From Phallusia mammillata (taxonomy: Eukaryota > Chordata > Ascidiacea > Phlebobranchia > Ascidiidae): a stretch of DNA of 64,000 nt. The stretch lies in assembly GCA_003260075.1 (NCBI GenBank), contig QLIY01000564.1, forward strand, positions 39,531 through 103,530, given 5' to 3'. Numbering within the stretch: the first letter of the stretch is position 1; each line of letters opens with the position of its first letter. A program made the position numbers and the translations under genes. Shown here one piece after another: positions 60,131 to 64,000 of this stretch. The notes beneath the pieces were generated by a model. The model did not search any database. It saw nothing but the letters and a program-made list of their open reading frames with translations, and was not told the origin of the DNA.

Positions 60131-63100
60131 ATAACAATGAGATGCAAAATCGCATGTGTAGCAAAGAAAATGTTCGAAAATCTTGCCGCGAGCTGAAACT
60201 GGGACAGTATTTTCAATTCAATCTTGGATTTGGCGCCAAACAACATTGGCATTTCTGTAACTCAATCAACCATGTCCAATAAATACCATCAATGGACGCA
60301 TAAAAATCGTATTTATTTCGTAAATAAAATGCTTTTACTAAAAAAAATCATTGAGAGGGGGGGGGGATAACTCAATCAACCATGTCCAATAAATACTGAC
60401 CATCAATGGACGCATAAAAATCGTATTTATTTCGTAAACAAAATGCTTTTACTAAAAAAAATCATTGAGACATTTTTATGATCAGCAGCAGAGTCAACAT
60501 TATAAGCATATTGTTTTAATGTTTTTTTGGACAATACCACAAAATGCAAATTGCAAAGTGAGATGGTTGTAAAGTTTAAAGTAATGTTTTGTCAGTTTTC
60601 GTTATTTTATAATATTATGTCGTAGCAGCTGCTGCGGGGGGGGGGATAAAGTTTAGTAATGGTTTGTCAGTTTTCGTTATTTTATAATATTATGTCGTAG
60701 CAGCTGCTGCTGAGCCATCAGTGGGTTGTGTATTGTACATTACAGGTTGAAGGTATAAAGTCCAATGCTCATGCAAGTTTAGTTTCTCTTGTAAATGTTT
60801 GGCCACTTCGAATGTTGTTGACTGACTTTGATAATCATAATCATCATTTTATTTTCAGTTGCGTACGCGGTTATTGCATGCAAATTGCAAATGAAATGTA
60901 ATAGTGAAGCAACTGGTGGATGGCGAAGGGACCGATAAGGCCAGAATGGTTCAAACAACTTTCATGTGCCCCAGTTTAGTAGTACAAACAAACGTTGAAC
61001 AAAACTTGTGCACCTATATACAATTTGTACTGTTGCTGTTCATTGTTGTTAGGCAGGCTGTAGTTGATTTAAATACAAATAAAAATAGTTTATCTGAATT
61101 TTCAGGAAAACTAACCAACATTTTGTGTCACATTATGCTGACTCTTTTCTTTGTTTTGTAGGAACAAAGTAACTGTTCCTGTTTATCAAAATGGCATCAC
61201 TATTTGGGTACATTCGTGGTACTTCTACCATTTTATTACTTCTGGTCAGTTGCTTTTTTGGTTCTGTTTTTGTTTATGGACCGATATGGCCGGTTATGTT
61301 TCTGTGGCCATGGTTGTACAGAAGAGTTATAGAAGTACTTGCCTCTATGTGGCAAACACTGATTGTGGTAAGTCATTTTACTTATTACATCAACATTTTA
61401 CTGTTTTGTAGTGGTATATTCAATAAACCTACCTAAATAATGGTACATCGGAAACATAGTAAATATACTATTCTCTATTTTTATATTCCTGATGAACTAG
61501 TTTTGCATTGCTGGAAGGATTTCAGTCTATTTGGGCTGTTGCACTTGCATTTATAAAATTTGTTCATCAATCTTGGTTTATGAAAGCAAAAATAAATTGA
61601 TGTTAACCAAGATCTCTTTTTATTTGCATGTGTATTGTTTTATTGGCTGTGCATCGGAGAACAGACTGCATGTGGTAAGAAACATTTATTCTACCCTTTC
61701 ATGTAGTATTTAAAACTCCTAGTTAACCAAAACGCTTTTGCAGAAAAACTTTTGGGCATTAAAGTTGTGGTGACAGGGGATGCCATTGATCGACATGACA
61801 AAACAGTGTTATTAATGAACCACCGGACTAGATTAGACTGGTTTTATTTCTTTTCTTATGTATTTCATGCAAAAATACTCAATCGCCATAAAATTGCACT
61901 TAAATCTGGATTGAAATGGATCCCAGGTGTTGGTAAGTAGAACTTGTTTTAGTGTTACATGTCTGAGAAATGTTATTAGCACATTTTTACTATTTAAGGC
62001 TGGGCAATGCAAGTAGCAGCATACATTTTCTTGGATCGGAATTGGGAGATTGATCAAAACCACATAAACAGGATTCTAAGTTACTTTGTTGAGCTGGACT
62101 CAAAACATAACATTCTGTTTTTCCCTGAAGGTTTGTAAGATATTTTCTCGTTACCACAAACAAGCTTATGTAACATCCAAGCTGCTTTTTGTATTTAGGA
62201 ACAGACCTTAGTAAGGACAACTTGAGAAAAAGCAAAGAGTTTGCAAAGAAGAGCGATTTGACACCATTTGATTATGTACTCCAGCCAAGGCGAAAAGGCT
62301 TCACTCATTTTGTGAACACTTTACGAAACAGTAAGTCTTTGTATATGTTGTGAAATTCTGGCCATATATATGCTGTTCACTTACATGCTTATTTCCGCCA
62401 ATGTGTTGTTGTTGAAGAGAGAATTACACTATTGCAATGTTTTTGTAAGACTCTCCATGCACTCGTTAGTAAGCTATGGTGATTAGATGCAAAAATCAAT
62501 GTAATAAGGGAAGCCCTTAAGCACGATTGTTGTGTGTACGCTGTAATTTCCTTTTCACAGAAGGGCGTGATACCGGTAGTTATTGCAATCCCTTATCTTG
62601 CTTTTGGCAAGGCGGTCCTTAGCGACGGGCTATAGTTTCCTCTTTTCGCATGTAGAGAAGGGATCACTCTCTCAAACTGTGACTAAATTTTCGGCTGATT
62701 TAACACCTTTATGATTCAACTATTTGTTAATGCGCGTAGGCCTTAGCAATATGGGGGGGGGGCATAGTTTCCTCTTTTCGCATGTAGAGAAGTATCACTC
62801 TCTTAAACTGTGACTAAATTTTCGGTTAATTTAACAACCTTTATGATTCAACTATTTGTTAATGCGCGTAGGCCTTAGCAATATATAATGCTTAAGCATG
62901 CTACCAGTGTGGATACATTTTGATTAACGCGCACTTGCAATGCACATATGTTTACAGTAAGTGGTATACAAGCGGTACATGATGTTACGGTCGCATATCC
63001 TTTCAATATCCCCCAAGAGGAGGTCGACATACTTAAAGGGGATGTTCCTAGAGAGGTACATTTCCATATAAGGCGGTTTCCAATAGAAGAGGTAAGCTAT

Positions 63101-64000
63101 ATATGTTAACGTACCCTTGTGTTTGATTAGACAGTGTATACTTTCGTTTCGTACACACAACACGCATACACTGGCTGGCTTTTGATGCACGTCACTTATT
63201 TACATTACTCATCTCTGTGTTAACAAGCTACTGACTAGGGCATAGTATGTCACCAATAGAATGTTGCTGCAGTTTTTTTTTTTTAAATAGTGCTGTCTAG
63301 GCCTTATTTGCTCAGGCAATTATTACGCGATTGTGTTAGCACAGTACGACGGTTCGTTCTAAACCCTAATTACGTATCCATTTCTATTGATTTTAAACAA
63401 TGAATTTACGCCACCCCACAAGTGTCACAAATAGTATTGCCTTACACTGATAATTAACATTGCGTGCCTTTCCCACGTCTGTAATTTATTGTTTGCCCTT
63501 AGAGAAAAAGTGTAGGAATTTTGTCCCGTTTTGGAAGTAACGAGTGTACATGTAACGACATAAAAACGTTTAAAATAGCTGAAAAATTGTCACCCTGAAA
63601 AGTATAACTCAAGTGACCATAAGGCAAAGTAAAACCCGCAGTAATCAAAATTCATTTCCCTTTATTAAATTGCATGTGGTCTTAAAAGCAATTGAAAGGA
63701 AATAAGGCATCGGGTGAAAAGCAGTTCGTTATATTCATGGGGGGGGGGTTTTAAATAGTGCTGTCTAGGCCTTATTTGCTCAGGCAATTATTACGCGATT
63801 GTGTTAGCACAGTACGACGGTTCGTTCTAAACCCTAATTACGTATCCATTTCTATTGATTTTAAACAATGAATTTACGCCACCCCACGAGTGTCACAAAT
63901 AGTATTGCCTTACACTGATAATTAACATTGCGTGCCTTTCCCACGTCTGTAATTGATTTTTTGCCCTTAGAGAAAAAGTGTAGGAATTTTGTCCCGTTTT
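60131..64000 (+). repeat. Tandem segmental duplication, unit 2 (continues beyond window)
   Basis: Homologous to 53506 onward. It contains 10-G gaps with false duplications at 60357, 60636, 62753 and 63739. Bases 63749-64000 repeat 63283-63535 and are probably not extra genomic sequence. Confidence 0.85.
61191..63091 (+). CDS. LCLAT1: LCLAT1/AGPAT-like acyltransferase, copy B (last exon beyond window)
   Basis: Tandem paralogue of the gene at 54699. Exons: 61191-61367, 61665-61674 (microexon actgcatgtg), 61744-61932, 61999-62130, 62199-62330, 62958-63091, each the same length and phase as in copy A. The HX4D motif (MNHRTRLDW), FPEGTDLS and AVHDVTVAYPFNIPQ are intact. There is no stop or frameshift in the visible 674 nt, so it is probably functional. 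The final exon (420 nt in copy A, about 860 bp after exon 6) is expected just beyond 64000. Exon 5 is identical to copy A over all 132 bases while exon 4 differs at about nine positions, pointing to recent gene conversion. An alternative is that part of the pair reflects misassembled haplotypes, but exon divergence and the different neighbouring sequence argue for true paralogues. Confidence 0.88.

Overview
The window looks like a draft assembly of a compact, AT-rich and highly heterozygous invertebrate animal genome, plausibly a tunicate (ascidian). That placement is inference: the genes have many short introns and small intergenic spaces, most gene starts sit just after a 3' splice-site-like sequence (as expected with spliced-leader trans-splicing), and the introns are full of small hAT-type elements. 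No single feature proves the species.

Nine genes can be supported, all conserved eukaryotic proteins. In order: a Slingshot cofilin phosphatase (SSH, minus, eight exons from 22908 leftward, catalytic domain off the left edge); ribosomal protein RPS6 (plus, 24062-26587); the DEAH helicase DHX33 (plus, intronless, 27843-29840); the OTU deubiquitinase VCPIP1 (minus, 35014-30232); the APC/C subunit ANAPC10 (plus, 37595-38769); the secreted/ER protein CCDC134 (plus, 39068-40525); lariat debranching enzyme DBR1 (minus, 46118-41140); ribonucleotide reductase large subunit RRM1 (minus, 20 exons, 53401-46973); and an LCLAT1/AGPAT-like acyltransferase present as a tandem pair (plus, 54699-57541 complete and 61191-63091 running off the right edge). 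Divergent pairs (SSH/RPS6, VCPIP1/ANAPC10, RRM1/LCLAT1) probably share promoter regions. DHX33/VCPIP1 and CCDC134/DBR1 are convergent. The genes are unrelated housekeeping functions (translation, ribosome biogenesis, Golgi/ubiquitin, cell cycle, RNA turnover, dNTP synthesis, phospholipid remodelling) and do not form a pathway.

The first 23 kb is almost entirely intron of SSH. It carries a 1.65-kb hAT transposon with a broken transposase, several hAT MITEs with exact 8-bp target duplications, and decayed hammerhead-ribozyme-like repeats, one pair in tandem. The introns of VCPIP1, DBR1 and RRM1 hold more MITEs, and the VCPIP1-ANAPC10 spacer has one MITE inserted inside the terminal repeat of another.

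The 29 runs of G (24-25 of them 10-11 long; four of 36, 54, 94 and 98) are best read as assembly-gap placeholders, not biology. Nearly every short run sits between two near-identical copies of the same 50-450 bp, the pattern expected when overlapping ends from two haplotypes are scaffolded side by side. The poly-Gly/poly-Pro reading frames over them are artefacts. One gap falls inside DBR1 coding sequence and one inside the hAT transposase.
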